This document shows positions 36,872-45,158 of a stretch of 64,000 bases of DNA, piece by piece (within the stretch, counting starts at the first letter, position 1; each line of letters opens with the position of its first letter). The translations under genes were made by a program, and so were the position numbers. Origin of the DNA: Maridesulfovibrio hydrothermalis AM13 = DSM 14728. Lineage in GTDB: Bacteria > Desulfobacterota > Desulfovibrionia > Desulfovibrionales > Desulfovibrionaceae. The notes below the pieces were generated by a model, which worked only from the letters and a program-made list of their open reading frames with translations, searched no databases and was not told the DNA's origin. Location of the stretch: positions 408,370-472,369 of the forward strand of contig NC_020055.1 of NCBI RefSeq assembly GCF_000331025.1, read 5' to 3'.

Positions 36872-37357
36872 CTATTTTTGTTCGAAATAAACCATAGAGG
36901 TCTTTTTCATCTCTTTAAGACTGCGCAGTATGCTGTGGTCGGTAATTCCGGTCTGCTCCATAAGTTCTTTGACCACATTCTTGCAGTCATCCGGCCCTTT
37001 ACCATGGATCATTGTATAGAGATTGTACGGCCAGTCATCATAAGTCTTACGCAGATAACAATGACTGATTTCAGGGCGCGCGGCCATTAATTCACCGACC
37101 CCTTCAGGATCCTGATCTTCCTCCACCCGCCATGCGACCATGGCATTTGCGCCGTAGCCGGCTTTCTGATGGCGCAATGTAGCACCGAAACGACGGATAA
37201 TCTTATCATCTTTGAGCCTGCTTAAAAGTTCGATGACGGTCTGCTCATCGGTCCCTGCCTGCTCGGCGATATCTGCGTAAGGGGTAGCACTTTCACTCAG
37301 ATTAGTACCTGCAAACGCCAGAATATTATTTTCAAGGTCACTAAATTTTTTTGCCAT
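36872..37357 (-). CDS. ahbB: siroheme decarboxylase subunit (AhbB-like, Lrp/AsnC fold)
   Basis: A 161-residue protein with an N-terminal winged-helix region (YADIAEQAGTDEQTVIELLSRLKDDKIIRRFGATLRHQKAGYGANAMVAWRV) and a C-terminal ferredoxin-like domain (HCYLRKTYDDWPYNLYTMIHGK). The RRFGATLRHQ and DWPYNLYTM motifs mark the AhbA/AhbB/NirDLGH family, not ordinary Lrp regulators; by motif it looks closest to AhbB. AhbA and AhbB together decarboxylate siroheme to didecarboxysiroheme in the alternative heme pathway of sulfate reducers. Only one subunit is in this window. It precedes hemL by 124 bases on the same strand. Older annotations would call it an AsnC regulator. Confidence 0.82.
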   Translation of the reverse strand: MAKKFSDLENNILAFAGTNLSESATPYADIAEQAGTDEQTVIELLSRLKDDKIIRRFGATLRHQKAGYGANAMVAWRVEEDQDPEGVGELMAARPEISHCYLRKTYDDWPYNLYTMIHGKGPDDCKNVVKELMEQTGITDHSILRSLKEMKKTSMVYFEQK

Positions 37358-37682
37358 ATCCCATCCTTCACTTCGGCCTAGAGTAAATGATCAAGGGCCG
37401 GATTCGTTTTTTTAATTTAATCGTTGATACCTGCATATCGCCTCATCCTCAAGGGTTGAGAATGAAATATTTATTTTCTACCTTAAAATCATACCTTAGC
37501 AGGCATCGTGTTATAAATTTTGCCCAACTACCATTCTTTTTTGGTCTAAGTCATGGACTAAAGGACAAACATGTGAGACATTTTAAATACTGTAAACTTT
37601 TATAAGGAGGTTGCTGCTAAATTTTTTTTAAAGGAATGAGGACGAAAGAGATAACTCCTAACAGCATGGAGGTGACTGGAAA

Positions 37683-38252
37683 ATGCCGGGAAACCCTAAG
37701 AAGACAGGGAAAAGCGGATTCAGTCGCAGATGGCGTTGGGGAGTTGTATCGGGACTTCTGATTGCAGTGATCACGGTGCTTGCCTCCGGTTACATGGTAG
37801 ACGTAACGAACACTGATATATTTTGTCAGACCTGTCATGCCATGAAACCGTTCCGGGCTTCTTGGAAAAAATCCGTGCATGGAGGGGAGAACCCGCAGGG
37901 CTTCGCAGCACAATGCGTTGACTGTCATCTTCCGCACGGTAATTTTGTGGAATATATGACCACAAAAGCCATCACCGGGACACATGACGTAATCATGAAT
38001 CTCATCATCGACCCGGCCGAATTCGACTGGGCCGCCAATGCAGAGAAGAACAGGCTTAAGTTTACATATGACAATGCTTGCAGGCATTGCCATGTGCAAC
38101 TTGAACCACGCGGTGTTAAACCGGGTGCTCTTCTCGCCCACCGGGCTTATCTCTATGGGCAGACCGACAAGAAATGCGCAAGTTGTCACCCGCATGTCGG
38201 TCACAAAAACATGATTGAAATGGCCAACAAGTTCTTCGAAAAGGACTTATGA
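37683..38252 (+). CDS. NapC/NrfH-type tetraheme quinol dehydrogenase
   Basis: A 189-residue membrane-anchored cytochrome. A cytoplasmic basic N-terminus (KKTGKSGFSRRWRW) precedes one uncleaved membrane helix (about 19-40). Four heme motifs follow: C48QTC51H52, C79VDC82H83, C133RHC136H137 and C165ASC168H169. Heme 1 has CxxCHxM (Met54), the unusual axial-Met feature of NrfH. The protein takes electrons from menaquinol and passes them to a periplasmic partner. GGAGG lies ten bases before the ATG. The octaheme gene begins 18 bases after its stop, so the pair is an operon. The partner is not NrfA, so it is better compared with the CycX-type anchors that accompany HAO-like enzymes. The 325-base gap upstream (37358-37682) holds its promoter; no other gene is visible there. 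Confidence 0.9.
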   Translation: MPGNPKKTGKSGFSRRWRWGVVSGLLIAVITVLASGYMVDVTNTDIFCQTCHAMKPFRASWKKSVHGGENPQGFAAQCVDCHLPHGNFVEYMTTKAITGTHDVIMNLIIDPAEFDWAANAEKNRLKFTYDNACRHCHVQLEPRGVKPGALLAHRAYLYGQTDKKCASCHPHVGHKNMIEMANKFFEKDL

Positions 38253-38270
38253 TTCCAACTGGGGGTAATC

Positions 38271-39623
38271 ATGTTGAAACAGATGATTAAAGTTATGACA
38301 GTTACGATGCTTATCGCGCTGTCCGCAGCTCTCGCTTATGCTGCAACTGAACCTTTTCCCAACCTTGCACCTAAAGAACTGGTTGTAAAAAGGGGCTTTT
38401 CCAAAGAAGCTACAAACTGTATTGAGTGTCACGCCAAAAAAACACCCGGAATCGTTGAAAACTGGAAGATGGGTAAAATGGCGCATGCCACAGTATCTTG
38501 CTACGACTGCCATATCGTTGAAAAAAATTCACCCATGGCCAGCCAGTGTGAAGGTCTTAAAGGCACCGGCCTTTTTATCTCACCCATGGTTTCTTCTAAA
38601 ACCTGTTCCCGCTGTCACCCGCAGGAAGTAGACCAGTTCCTCAAGAGCGGTCATGCCAGACTGTCCGGTGTTCCAGTTATTGAAAGTAAAAAGTTCATTA
38701 AACTTATGTACTACTACGAAGGTGCAGAGTTTATCGGTGTTAAAGCCGGCTCAGGTACAAGCATGGCTTCAAGGGCATCCGGTTGCCAGATGTGTCACGG
38801 TACACAGGTTGAACTCGGTCCCGATAACAAGCCTATCAACAACACATGGCCCGGCGGCGTAGGAACACGCTACCCTGACGGTTCCATCGGAACCTGTACC
38901 GTATGTCATACCAGACATATGTTCTCCATTAAAGAAGCCCGCAAGCCTGAAGCCTGCGCAAGCTGTCACCTCGGCCCTGACCATCCTCAGGCTGAGATTT
39001 ATGAAGAGTCCAAGCATGGACAGATTTTCGCTGCACACGGCGAAGACTGGAAATGGGACAGTGCTCCTGACACATGGCAGCCCGGCGACTACGATGCACC
39101 GACCTGTGCAGTCTGCCATATGTCCGGTATCGGTGAGCTTTCCACCTCTCATAACGTTAATGAACGTCTCAAGTGGGATCTCATGCATAAGAAGAGCGTC
39201 ATCCGCAGCGGCGAACGCGGCGACGGTGAAAAAGGCGATAAACTTATGCGCAAGGTCTGCGTAAACTGTCATGGACAGACTCATACCGATGTCCAGCGTC
39301 AGTTGCTTGATGATGCTGTAGCCCTCTACAACACCTATTGGGACGGCGCAGTGAAAATGAAGAAGGAACTTGCTGATAAGGGACTTCTGCTCACTGATGA
39401 TCCGTGGAATGACGGTTTTCAGGAGCTGATGTACTATCTCTGGCATCATTGCGGTAGACGTGCCCGTCACGGTACTGCCATGAATGGCCCTGACTATTCA
39501 CATTGGCACGGTTTCTTCCAGGTATTCCAGGTTTACAAAGATATGCAGAAAATCCATGAATACCGCTTGAAGAACGGTAAAATCGAGGAACTGTCTCATG
39601 TAATGAGCACCGGTCCTCTTTAA
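38271..39623 (+). CDS. octaheme cytochrome c of the hydroxylamine oxidoreductase family
   Basis: A 450-residue periplasmic protein with a signal peptide (cleavage near AYA-AT). Eight CxxCH motifs are present at C50, C77, C112, C172, C209, C229, C279 and C330; there is no CxxCK, so it is not a pentaheme NrfA. After heme 6 comes HLGPDHPQ (D237-H238), the Asp-His pair of the HAO active site next to the catalytic heme, followed by EIYEESKHG. The C-terminal [20 protein letters not shown] segment is also HAO-like; whether Tyr409 equals the crosslinking Tyr of ammonia-oxidiser HAO needs an alignment. Paired with a quinol dehydrogenase it would act as a reductase, for nitrite, hydroxylamine or a related substrate. 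A terminator follows. Confidence 0.88.
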   Translation: MLKQMIKVMTVTMLIALSAALAYAATEPFPNLAPKELVVKRGFSKEATNCIECHAKKTPGIVENWKMGKMAHATVSCYDCHIVEKNSPMASQCEGLKGTGLFISPMVSSKTCSRCHPQEVDQFLKSGHARLSGVPVIESKKFIKLMYYYEGAEFIGVKAGSGTSMASRASGCQMCHGTQVELGPDNKPINNTWPGGVGTRYPDGSIGTCTVCHTRHMFSIKEARKPEACASCHLGPDHPQAEIYEESKHGQIFAAHGEDWKWDSAPDTWQPGDYDAPTCAVCHMSGIGELSTSHNVNERLKWDLMHKKSVIRSGERGDGEKGDKLMRKVCVNCHGQTHTDVQRQLLDDAVALYNTYWDGAVKMKKELADKGLLLTDDPWNDGFQELMYYLWHHCGRRARHGTAMNGPDYSHWHGFFQVFQVYKDMQKIHEYRLKNGKIEELSHVMSTGPL

Positions 39624-39653
39624 GCCTTACAGACTAAAATCAACATTACAACA

Positions 39654-39685
39654 AAGGCCCTGTGTGTAAGCACGGGGCCTTCTTA
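39654..39685 (+). terminator. terminator of the NrfH-like/HAO-like operon
   Basis: Arms AAGGCCCTGTG / CACGGGGCCTT with a 6-base loop and TCTT after the stem, 30 bases past the octaheme gene. Confidence 0.78.
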
Positions 39686-39819
39686 TGTGAACCATCCTTC
39701 CCGCCCCCCCGAACAGGTTGCCAATTTCCTCCGGTATGAGTATCTTGAACGGATTAATGAAACTATCTCTGCGTAAACAGTCAGGCAGAGTCATGAAATA
39801 TAATTTTCAAGGAGACTAT

Positions 39820-40809
39820 ATGAAGATTGCTGTCATCGGTGCCGGAGCATGGGGAACAACTCTGGCAAATACTCTGGCCAAAAAAGGGCTTGATGTTAAC
39901 TTATGGGTCAGGGAGCAGGAATTATGTGATGAGATGAAAGAAACCGGGTACAACAGTGTCTTTCTTCCTGACTATAAACTTTCTGAAAACATGAAATGTG
40001 ACAGCGATCCGCAGACAGTACTAGGCGGCGCTGATTATTATATCTTGGTTGTACCCAGCCAGTTTATGCGCGCCTCGCTCATAGATCTAAAGCCTTTCTT
40101 CCCGAAAAATCCGGCCGTAATCTGTGCGAGCAAAGGAATTGAACTTAAAACCGGCGCACCAATGTCGGAAGTTGTATTTGAAGCACTCGAAGGTCTAAAC
40201 CCCAGATACGGACATATTTCAGGCCCGACTTTCGCATACGAACTTAGCGCGGAAATGCCTACTTCCATTACGCTCGGCTGTGAGGACAAAGAGCTGGCAG
40301 AAGAAATTCAGGAGCTTTTCAATACTTCATACCTGCGAGTATACACCAACCCTGATTACCGTGGAGTTGAACTCGGCGGAGCCATCAAAAATATTATGGC
40401 TATCGCAGCGGGTATAGCTGACGGCCTCAAATTCGGTCACAATGCCAGAGCCGCCCTCATCACCAGAGGAATAGCGGAAATGAGCAGACTCGGAGTTGCC
40501 ATGGGAGCCACACCGTCCACTTTCATGGGACTTTCCGGCATGGGCGATCTCGTACTGACCTGCACAGGAGACCTTTCCCGCAACAGACAGGTGGGACTTA
40601 AACTGGGACAGGGGCTTAAGCTAAATGAAATTTTAAAAATGCGAATGGTTGCTGAAGGGGTTAAGACTACTGAGTCAGTACATTTCCTCGCTCAGAAACT
40701 TGGAGTGGAAATGCCCATTACCGAACAGGTTTATAAAATTTTATATAAAGACAAAAATCCGGAAAAAGCATTCCTTGATCTCATGAACCGTGACCTGAAG
40801 GCTGAATAA
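39820..40809 (+). CDS. gpsA: glycerol-3-phosphate dehydrogenase [NAD(P)+]
   Basis: Reduces dihydroxyacetone phosphate to sn-glycerol-3-phosphate for phospholipid synthesis; cytoplasmic. The 329-residue product starts MKIAVIGAGAWGTTLANTLA (Rossmann GxGxxG) and shows GHISGPTFAYELS, VELGGAIKNIMAIAAGIADGL (catalytic Lys) and GLSGMGDLVLTCTG. The frame reads upstream to 39718, but ATG 39820 has AAGGAG five bases before it and begins at the domain. A small lipoprotein gene follows 17 bases later and is probably co-transcribed. Confidence 0.96.
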   Translation: MKIAVIGAGAWGTTLANTLAKKGLDVNLWVREQELCDEMKETGYNSVFLPDYKLSENMKCDSDPQTVLGGADYYILVVPSQFMRASLIDLKPFFPKNPAVICASKGIELKTGAPMSEVVFEALEGLNPRYGHISGPTFAYELSAEMPTSITLGCEDKELAEEIQELFNTSYLRVYTNPDYRGVELGGAIKNIMAIAAGIADGLKFGHNARAALITRGIAEMSRLGVAMGATPSTFMGLSGMGDLVLTCTGDLSRNRQVGLKLGQGLKLNEILKMRMVAEGVKTTESVHFLAQKLGVEMPITEQVYKILYKDKNPEKAFLDLMNRDLKAE

Positions 40810-40826
40810 TATTTAGGGAGCCTAAA

Positions 40827-41105
40827 ATGAAAAAGACTATCCTTGTTGCGTTAACACTGGCCTGCATCAGCGGATGTTCCTCGTGGCACAACTCCAGCAT
40901 TGCAGACCAGTCCAAAGCTGCTGAAATTTTAGCTCGCGATAAAGCCTTCTGCAACCAGCAAAACCGGCAGAACGTTCCGGTCGGGGCCGAAACAGACGGC
41001 GCGCCGCCGGAACCCACAACGTATGAAGCTGAATTTTCTGAAAACTACGCTTCAGTAAACTATTTTGAAAGGTGTATGAAAGAACGCGGCTGGGAAAAGA
41101 AATAG
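40827..41105 (+). CDS. small lipoprotein of unknown function
   Basis: A 92-residue predicted lipoprotein: MKKTILVALTLACISGCSSW with lipobox ISGC, so the mature protein would start at Cys17. The rest is polar, with two further cysteines (AFCNQQN, FERCMKERGWEK) that could form a disulfide in the periplasm. AGGGAG precedes the ATG. It is the second gene of a short unit with gpsA, followed by a strong terminator. No known domain recognised. Confidence 0.75.
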   Translation: MKKTILVALTLACISGCSSWHNSSIADQSKAAEILARDKAFCNQQNRQNVPVGAETDGAPPEPTTYEAEFSENYASVNYFERCMKERGWEKK

Positions 41106-41124
41106 CTGAACCTTGATAATGCTC

Positions 41125-41159
41125 AGCCCCTCCAAAACCATTTGGAGGGGCTTTTTTTA
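41125..41159 (+). terminator. terminator of gpsA-lipoprotein unit
   Basis: Perfect 12-bp arms AGCCCCTCCAAA / TTTGGAGGGGCT with an ACCA loop and seven T. Confidence 0.95.
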
Positions 41160-41190
41160 GAAAGTCCAGCTAAGCAAAAATACATATATA

Positions 41191-41204
41191 TGTTGATATC
41201 AACA
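41191..41204. repeat. 14-bp perfect palindrome
   Basis: TGTTGATATCAACA, with no spacer, in the 110-base gap between a terminator and the 3' end of cheV. It lies past the end of both flanking genes, so it is not an obvious operator. Confidence 0.6.
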
Positions 41205-41273
41205 CTCAAATCTCCCTTTTCCAAGGCAGAGAAACAAAAGCAGCTCTATGAAATGGCAAAAAAACAGCCTGAT

Positions 41274-42224
41274 TTACTGCTCTGCTCTGTACTTTTCGAT
41301 CAGCGCGATTGCCCTTCCGGTAAGCTCGTTAAATTCAGGCTTGGTTATCTGATCATCAGCTTTAACGGCCTCACCCTTGTGATAAAGCCCCTTGGTTATC
41401 AATGATGAAAAAAGAATTACCGGAAGCTTCGAAAGTCCAGCATGGTCTTTAACGTTCTTAGTCAGTGTATAGCCGTCCATCTGAGGCATCTCAATATCTG
41501 ATACAATAATATCAATTACATCTGTAATAGCCCGGCCCTGTTCCTGAGCTTTGCTATGCATACCTTGAAGCCCTTCCCATGCCTCAAGGCCGTTGCTGTA
41601 AAGAAGCACATCAAAGCCGGCCGCTTCAAAGTTTCGATTAAGTAAAGCCCGGACAGAGGCTGAATCGTCAACCAGAACAGCTGTGAATTTTTCCTGTGTA
41701 GTATATACAGTTCCGTCGCTTCTTTCAGCCATTTCAGGATCAAGCTCACCAAGAATGCGCTCAAGATCAATCATTAAAATAAAACGTTCATCCATCTGCA
41801 CAGTACCGGTAATGCAGTTGGTCTCCATATCAGCAATATATTTATTAGGAGTTTTGAGATCTGCCCAGCCTATCCGGTGGATTTGAGTTACTCCGGTAAC
41901 CAGAAAACCCGTTATTACGTTATTTATCTCTGTAACAACAATCAGCTCAAATTCAGATTCCTTGCGCTCAATTCCAAGCCACACCGAAAGATCAATAACA
42001 GGCAGGATAATATCCCTAAGCGACATAGTCCCCAGATAACTGGGATGCGGAGCACCTTCTCCAGCCTCCAGCCCAGACGGGGCTTCAACAACCTCAAGAA
42101 CTTTGGCTACGTTGATACCGAAATAGTCGCGATTAGCAGATCCGCTTCCAAGGTCATCAATAAAGAACTCAATAATTTCAAACTCATTGGTTCCCGCGTC
42201 AAGTAAAATATCGTTATCAAGCAT
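41274..42224 (-). CDS. cheV: CheV chemotaxis coupling protein
   Basis: A 316-residue CheW-receiver fusion that couples receptors to CheA and adapts through phosphorylation. The N-terminal CheW domain contains YFGINVAKVLEVVEAP, LGTMSLRDIILPVIDLSVWLGI and IDLERIL; the receiver (about 185-316) has AVLVDDSASVRALLNRN, phospho-acceptor Asp in IIVSDIEMPQMDGYTL, and LFSSLITK and a Lys near DDQITKPEF. The ATG at 42224 has GGAG seven bases before it; the frame continues to 42260 without a better start. Monocistronic, converging on the gpsA-lipoprotein unit. An MCP lies 3 kb away. Confidence 0.92.
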   Translation of the reverse strand: MLDNDILLDAGTNEFEIIEFFIDDLGSGSANRDYFGINVAKVLEVVEAPSGLEAGEGAPHPSYLGTMSLRDIILPVIDLSVWLGIERKESEFELIVVTEINNVITGFLVTGVTQIHRIGWADLKTPNKYIADMETNCITGTVQMDERFILMIDLERILGELDPEMAERSDGTVYTTQEKFTAVLVDDSASVRALLNRNFEAAGFDVLLYSNGLEAWEGLQGMHSKAQEQGRAITDVIDIIVSDIEMPQMDGYTLTKNVKDHAGLSKLPVILFSSLITKGLYHKGEAVKADDQITKPEFNELTGRAIALIEKYRAEQ

Positions 42225-42507
42225 AAAAAAACTCCAAAATATCCCTTCCCGTTTTGACATCCACCTCTGGTCCGCCGATTACGATTGTAGATCGCTGATC
42301 ATTCTATTTCAAGGACAGATATGCTTTTTTACCAACTAAATCGCAGCAGAGAAAATAACTCAAGCAAGAAAAGACATATAATCAGTATCACACTGCTTTT
42401 CCAGAAACAGCGATATTGCGGACAACGCTTCAAACTCAATATTGCTAGGAGTTGTGTATTCAGATACAAAAGGCATTGGCTGTATTCAACTTAAACTCGA
42501 GGTCGAT

Positions 42508-43146
42508 ATGCTCAAAAATACAGGGTTGATAAAACTGCTGGCTCTTTCCTTTCTTATTCTGACCGGCGGTTGCTCTGCACACGAGGTCAAACCCACTGTG
42601 CCAATGACCGTCTTCAACCCTTCACCGGGAACTTTCAATGTCAAGGTAGTGCTGTTTCAGCTCAAAGGTAACGGCAATCCGCAACAAATCGAATCCGGCA
42701 TTGTCCCTATTGAGCAAAACATCATCATGGCACTTAAAGGACTCGGTTATGACTACGCCCCTGATGGTGATGTAAATTACCTGATTGAAGCCCGCATCGG
42801 CTCAATTTCACCTAAGCTAGCTGCTCAGGCTCAATCTCAGCATATCGGTTTTGCTTTTGAATCTTTTTCCGGCTGGCCCGGTTTCAATGACTACCCCGTC
42901 ATTGTGAATGAATGGACTCCGGAAATTCAGCGCATTAAAAGCGGCCCCGACTCCTGTTTTATCACCATGCAGATTCTTATTAAAGAGGTTAAACAGCAGC
43001 GGGATTCGGTTATTTATCACGGAACACCCCGTCCTATGGAAGTCTCTTACGCACTGGGATGCCCTTTCGCACAATGCGGACAGGGAGCAGGACAGGCTTT
43101 GACCAAGTATCTGGTGCAGTTGTTTTCACGCTCAGCGCAGAATTAA
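42508..43146 (+). CDS. lipoprotein of unknown function
   Basis: A 212-residue predicted lipoprotein: MLKNTGLIKLLALSFLILTGGCSA with lipobox LTGGC (Cys22 mature start). The body alternates beta-like stretches (FNVKVVLFQLKGNGN, VNYLIEARIGSI), and a late segment has two cysteines in ALGCPFAQCGQGAG. GAGG lies five bases before the ATG at 42508; the frame reads further up to 42442 without a better site. It might be distantly related to DUF4136-type periplasmic lipoproteins, but I cannot claim it. It stands alone between cheV and the acyl-CoA ligase. The 283-base gap upstream contains nothing else I recognise. Confidence 0.72.
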   Translation: MLKNTGLIKLLALSFLILTGGCSAHEVKPTVPMTVFNPSPGTFNVKVVLFQLKGNGNPQQIESGIVPIEQNIIMALKGLGYDYAPDGDVNYLIEARIGSISPKLAAQAQSQHIGFAFESFSGWPGFNDYPVIVNEWTPEIQRIKSGPDSCFITMQILIKEVKQQRDSVIYHGTPRPMEVSYALGCPFAQCGQGAGQALTKYLVQLFSRSAQN

Positions 43147-43279
43147 AACAAATTTAATTTCACTTACATACTTGCAAGAATCTAAACAGATCAATATACT
43201 CGCGACTCTTTTGAAAGCAGGCACCCGCCCACAATTTTCTGGGCTAAGCATAAATATATGAAGAAATGGAAGGTTTTGA

Positions 43280-44965
43280 GTGGAACTTAGTCGCCCCTGG
43301 CTCGATCATTACGATTCTGATGTCCCTAAAAGCATAGACATTACCAACCGTCCGCTGTTCGAATACCTTGACAGGACCGCTGAACAATGGCCCAAACGCA
43401 AGGCTATCGAATTTCAAAATTGGTCCATTACTTATGGCAAACTGCAGCATACAGCAGAAGTCATGGCTGCTAACCTGCGCAAACAGGGAATTGAACCGGG
43501 TGACAGGGTCGCAATGATGCTCCCCAACACCCCGCAGATGATTATGACATACTGGGCGATCCTCAAAGCCGGAGCCGTGGTTACCCTGACCAACCCGCTT
43601 TATATGGAAACCGAGATTGTTCATCAGTTAAATGATTCCGGCGCAAAAATGCTTATCACCATCGACCTGCTCTGGCCAAAGGTTGAAAAGCTTCGCGACA
43701 AACTTCCGGTCCGGAAATATTTGATCTCCCGTATCTCGGACACCCTGAATTTTCCCCTTAATTATCTGTACAAAATCAAATGCATGAGGGATAAAAATTC
43801 TCCCCGGGTTCCATACAATGACACTTCGGTCCTCAAATGGGACATCTTAAGGGCAGGAAAGGAAACCTACAGTGCACCGAACATTCGTCCGGAAGATACA
43901 GCCCTGTTGCAATATACCGGCGGAACAACCGGCCTTTCCAAAGGGTGCAATATAACTCACGCCAACCTCGGCGCGAACATGCAGCAATGTCATGCCATGC
44001 TCAACCAGCTGGGGCAGGATCGTGAGATTGTTCTCGGTATTTTGCCTTATTTTCATATTTACGGACTGACCGTCTGTCTAAACTTCCCCACCCTGCTCGG
44101 GGCGACAATGGTCCCGTTTCCCCGCTATGTTCCGCTTGATGTACTCAAAACCATGCATAAGCTGAAACCTACACTCTTTCCCGGTGCACCATCACTGTAC
44201 ATATCCCTCCTGCAGCAAAAGGAATTGGATAAGTTCGATGTGGCTTCGATTAAATATTGTCTGTCAGGTTCCGCGCCTATGCCGGTTGAAGCAATTGATG
44301 AGTTTAAAAAAGTTTTCGGGGCAACCATAGTTGAAGGATTCGGCCTGACCGAAGCCTCACCTGTTACCCATCTGAATCCACTGCGCGGAACACAAAAACC
44401 CGGTTCAATAGGAATGCCGCTGCCCAACACTGACGCCGCCATTGTCGACATGGAGGTAGGCAGCGTTCCCATGCCTCCGGGCAAAATGGGAGAGCTGATA
44501 ATCCGCGGGCCGCAGGTTATGAAGGGATACTACAACAAACCCGATGAAACCGCCGGAACCTTACGCAACGGCTGGCTTTATACCGGCGACATCGCATATA
44601 TGGATGAAGAGGGATACTTTTACATAGTCGACCGCAAGAAAGATATGATCATCTCCAGCGGTTATAATATCTACCCCCGCGAAGTTGATGAAGTTCTTTA
44701 CAAGCACCAGAAAATTCTGGAAGCCGTAACCGTAGGACTGCCGCATAAAACACGCGGCGAAATTATCAAAGTCTACGTTGTACTAAAAAAAGGGCAGTCA
44801 ATGGACCGCTCTGAAGTAATCTCATATTGTCGCGAAAAGCTGGCCGGATACAAAGTTCCCAGACAGGTTGAATTCCGCACAGAACTGCCGAAAACTATGG
44901 TCGGTAAAGTTTTAAGACGCGCCCTGCGCGAAGAAGAAGCAAAGAAAAGAGAAAATAAAGGCTGA
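43280..44965 (+). CDS. long-chain fatty acid CoA ligase
   Basis: A 561-residue ANL-family adenylating enzyme (FadD-like). YTGGTTGLSKGCNITHANL is the AMP-binding P-loop, VEGFGLTEASPVTHLNP and GWLYTGDIAYMDEEGYFYIVDRKKDMIISSGYNIYP include the adenylate and hinge motifs, and LPKTMVGKVLRRALREE holds the C-terminal catalytic Lys. It activates fatty acids with ATP and CoA at the inner membrane face. The start is GTG at 43280 with GGAAGG upstream. Monocistronic, with a strong terminator. Confidence 0.93.
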   Translation: MELSRPWLDHYDSDVPKSIDITNRPLFEYLDRTAEQWPKRKAIEFQNWSITYGKLQHTAEVMAANLRKQGIEPGDRVAMMLPNTPQMIMTYWAILKAGAVVTLTNPLYMETEIVHQLNDSGAKMLITIDLLWPKVEKLRDKLPVRKYLISRISDTLNFPLNYLYKIKCMRDKNSPRVPYNDTSVLKWDILRAGKETYSAPNIRPEDTALLQYTGGTTGLSKGCNITHANLGANMQQCHAMLNQLGQDREIVLGILPYFHIYGLTVCLNFPTLLGATMVPFPRYVPLDVLKTMHKLKPTLFPGAPSLYISLLQQKELDKFDVASIKYCLSGSAPMPVEAIDEFKKVFGATIVEGFGLTEASPVTHLNPLRGTQKPGSIGMPLPNTDAAIVDMEVGSVPMPPGKMGELIIRGPQVMKGYYNKPDETAGTLRNGWLYTGDIAYMDEEGYFYIVDRKKDMIISSGYNIYPREVDEVLYKHQKILEAVTVGLPHKTRGEIIKVYVVLKKGQSMDRSEVISYCREKLAGYKVPRQVEFRTELPKTMVGKVLRRALREEEAKKRENKG

Positions 44966-45034
44966 CACAGAATTTTGAACACCCTCTAATTTATCTCTGC
45001 AGACCTTCGTATTTTTACCGCTAACCTATTTAGT

Positions 45035-45070
45035 AAGGCCCTTCGAGTTCTCCTCGAAGGGCCTTTTTAT
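45035..45070. terminator. terminator after the acyl-CoA ligase
   Basis: Perfect 13-bp arms AAGGCCCTTCGAG / CTCGAAGGGCCTT with a short loop and TTTTTAT on the plus strand. Confidence 0.92.
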
Positions 45071-45158
45071 TCTGCGAGTATCAAATCATCAGCTAAACCC
45101 TGACAATCATCTTTCCGGCAATAGCGGTATATATGTGCTCAGCAGTTCAAATATCTGA

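Noticed and set aside
36872-37357. Ordinary Lrp/AsnC transcription regulator
   Set aside because: The RRFGATLRHQ and DWPYNLYTM motifs and hemL neighbour fit siroheme decarboxylase subunits.
38271-39623. Annotation as nitrite reductase NrfA
   Set aside because: Eight CxxCH and no CxxCK; NrfA has five hemes with a Lys-ligated catalytic heme.
41142-41405. Plus-strand frame overlapping the 3' end of cheV
   Set aside because: Runs from a terminator stem into antisense of cheV; no ribosome site or family match.
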